Shown piece by piece: positions 30,894 to 32,776 of a DNA stretch of 32,776 bases. This stretch comes from JBCDBL01 sp039183635. GTDB lineage: Bacteria; Pseudomonadota; Alphaproteobacteria; Caulobacterales; Parvularculaceae. Each line of letters starts with the position of its first letter. The first letter of the stretch is position 1. The translations under genes and the position numbers were made by a program. The notes below the pieces were generated by a model. It saw only the letters and a list, made by a program, of their open reading frames with translations. It ran no database searches and was not told where the DNA came from. The stretch is from assembly GCA_039183635.1 (NCBI GenBank), contig JBCDBL010000038.1, positions 1-32,776 on the forward strand, read 5' to 3'.

Positions 30894-32776
30894 TGTCCAA
30901 AACGACGGCCGCCGCCGGCGTCTCCCACGCAGATCTTTCCAACGCCATCCGCGCCCTGTCCATGGACGCCGTGGAGGCGGCCAAATCCGGCCATCCAGGC
31001 ATGCCCATGGGCATGGCGGACGTGGCGACGGTGCTGTTCACGAAGTATTTAAAGTTCGACGCTGCGGCGCCCGACTGGGCCGATCGTGACAGGTTCGTTC
31101 TGTCCGCCGGCCATGGCTCCATGCTGATCTACGCCCTGGCGCATCTTCTCGGCTATGAGGGCATGTCGCTCGACGAGGTGAAGCGGTTTCGCCAGCTCGG
31201 CTCCAAAACGGCGGGGCATCCGGAGTACGGCCACGCCCCGGCGGTGGAGACGACGACAGGGCCCCTGGGCCAGGGGCTCGCCAACGCCGTCGGCATGGCG
31301 ATCGCCGAGGCGCACCTTTCCGCGCGGCACGGACGAGACATTGTCGATCATTATACATACGCGATCGCCGGCGACGGCTGCCTGATGGAGGGGATTTCCC
31401 AGGAAGCGATTGCATTGGCCGGGCATTTGAAGCTCGGCAAGCTTATTGTTTTGTTCGACGATAACGACATTTCCATCGACGGTCCGGTGTCGCTGTCGGA
31501 TTCCACCAATCAGATACAGCGCTTCGCCGCCTCCGGCTGGGAGACGGCGCGGATCGACGGGCACGACCCGGCCGCCATCGACGCCGCCATCGCCGCCGCG
31601 CGCACCTCGCCCCGGCCGACGATCATCGCCTGCAAAACGGTGATCGGCAAAGGCGCGCCGAACAAGGCCGGCACGGCCGGCGCCCACGGCTCGCCCCTGG
31701 GGGCGGACGAAATCGCCGGCGCGCGGGAGGCCCTGGGCTGGGGCCATGCGCCCTTTGTCATTCCCGATGACATCCTGGCCGAATGGCGGGCCGCCGGCGC
31801 CAGGGGCGCCGCGGAGCGCGCGGCGTGGGAGGCGCGTCTGGCCGCCTCCACCGGCGGGGCGGCGTTGAAAACGGCGCTATCGGAAGGGGCGCTGACCGGC
31901 CTTGAAAACGCTGTTTCTACTTACAAAAAGCGGCTCGCCGCCGAACCGCAAAAGGTCGCGACGCGCAAAGCCTCGCAAATGGCCCTTGAGATCATCAACG
32001 AGACCGTGCCGACCACCCTTGGCGGCTCGGCGGACCTCACCGGCTCCAACAACACCAAGACCAATCGTCTCGAAGTTCTGTCGGCAGATGATTACGGCGC
32101 GCGTTACATCCATTACGGCATACGCGAACACGGCATGGCGGCGGCGATGAACGGCATGGCCCTCCATGGCGGGGTCATTCCCTATGGCGGCACGTTCCTG
32201 GTGTTTACGGACTATTGCCGGCCGGCCATTCGCTTGTCGGCGTTGATGGGCCAGCGGGTGATTTACGTCATGACCCACGATTCCATCGGCCTTGGCGAAG
32301 ACGGCCCGACGCATCAGCCGGTGGAGCATATGGCGGCGCTGCGCGCCATTCCGGGCCTGCAGGTGTTCCGCCCCGCCGATGTTGTCGAGACGGCGGAATG
32401 CTGGGAGGCGGCGCTGCGCTCCCCCGGCAGCCCAAGCGTTATTGCGCTCACCCGCCAGGGCCTCGCCCAGACGCGGATCGATTATGTGGAGGAGAACCTT
32501 GCAGCGAAGGGCGGCTACGAGATGCGGGCCGCGGCCGGCGGAACGGCCGATGTCTCCATTTTCGCCACGGGCTCGGAGGTGGAGATCGCCATCGCCGCGC
32601 GCGACCTTCTGCAAAACGACGGGATCGGCGCCCGGGTGGTCTCCATGCCCTGTTTCGAACGGTTCGAGGACCAGCCGGAAGCTTATCGCCAGGAGGTTCT
32701 GGGGGACGCCAAAGCGCGCGTTGCGGTCGAAGCCGGCATTCGCCAGGGCTGGGACCGCTATATCGGCGCGGACGGC
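30894..32776 (+). CDS. tkt: Transketolase (3' end outside the window)
   Basis: The frame is open from the ATG at 30894 through the last base, 627 full codons of an enzyme usually about 655 residues long. Diagnostic segments are SGHPGMPMGMAD (His34), LSAGHGSML, the thiamine diphosphate motif GDGCLMEGISQEA with DDNDISIDG, GGSADLTGSNNT, YGIREHGMAA (catalytic Glu), THDSIGLGEDGPTHQPVEH and TGSEVEIA. It moves two-carbon units between sugar phosphates in the pentose phosphate pathway and uses thiamine diphosphate. A TAGGA sequence lies 11 bases before the ATG. It diverges from the coiled-coil/zapA pair, a common alphaproteobacterial order. Confidence 0.96.

Overview
The window looks like chromosomal DNA of a GC-rich alphaproteobacterium. 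Pointers are the caulobacter-type Tad/Cpa pilus locus, the pairing of a membrane-anchored cytochrome c with prephenate dehydratase, the order SRP RNA-dnaX-ybaB-recR-rmuC-def-fmt-truA, a small DUF4164-type gene beside zapA, and a DnaX that lacks most zinc cysteines. A relative of Hyphomonadaceae or Parvularculaceae would fit, but the lineage is inferred from gene content only. No phage, insertion sequence, CRISPR array, tRNA or rRNA was seen.

Layout. 1-2747: a minus-strand unit of M17 leucyl aminopeptidase, MarR-type regulator and NlpC/P60 hydrolase. 2903-3967: the TPR lipoprotein TadD, alone on the plus strand. 3968-4356: a gap filled with palindromic repeats. 4357-13465: the main Tad operon, read leftwards: flp, cpaA, cpaB, cpaC, cpaD, cpaE, cpaF, tadB, tadC, with a strong hairpin terminator after flp. 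13652-15064: a Crp-like regulator diverging from a stand-alone secretin N-domain protein. 15319-16242: a histidine-less Hpt-like protein and a single-domain response regulator. 16474-19082: cytochrome c diverging from pheA, which converges on nudC with a 4-bp overlap. 19083-23780: a REP pair, SRP RNA, dnaX, ybaB, a GIY-YIG protein, a proline-rich membrane protein and recR. 23989-29986: two different RmuC-family genes facing each other across a 763-bp repeat-rich gap, then def, fmt and truA. 29989-32776: zapA and a coiled-coil gene diverging from tkt, which runs off the window end.

How it fits together. The Tad genes encode nearly a whole type IVc pilus machine: pilin, prepilin peptidase, secretin with its accessory proteins, polar localiser, ATPase and inner-membrane platform. 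The minor pilins TadE/F/G are not here. The Crp-like protein and the secretin-like secreted protein are probably tied to pilus expression or assembly. The right half is housekeeping: DNA replication and repair, translation initiation, tRNA modification, division and the pentose phosphate pathway.

No clearly new multi-gene system was found. The best candidates for a second look are the pseudo-Hpt/receiver pair, the oppositely charged tails of CpaE and CpaF, the Crp-like regulator with an altered ligand pocket, orphan TetR-type palindromes between the two rmuC genes, and several families of dispersed palindromic repeats.
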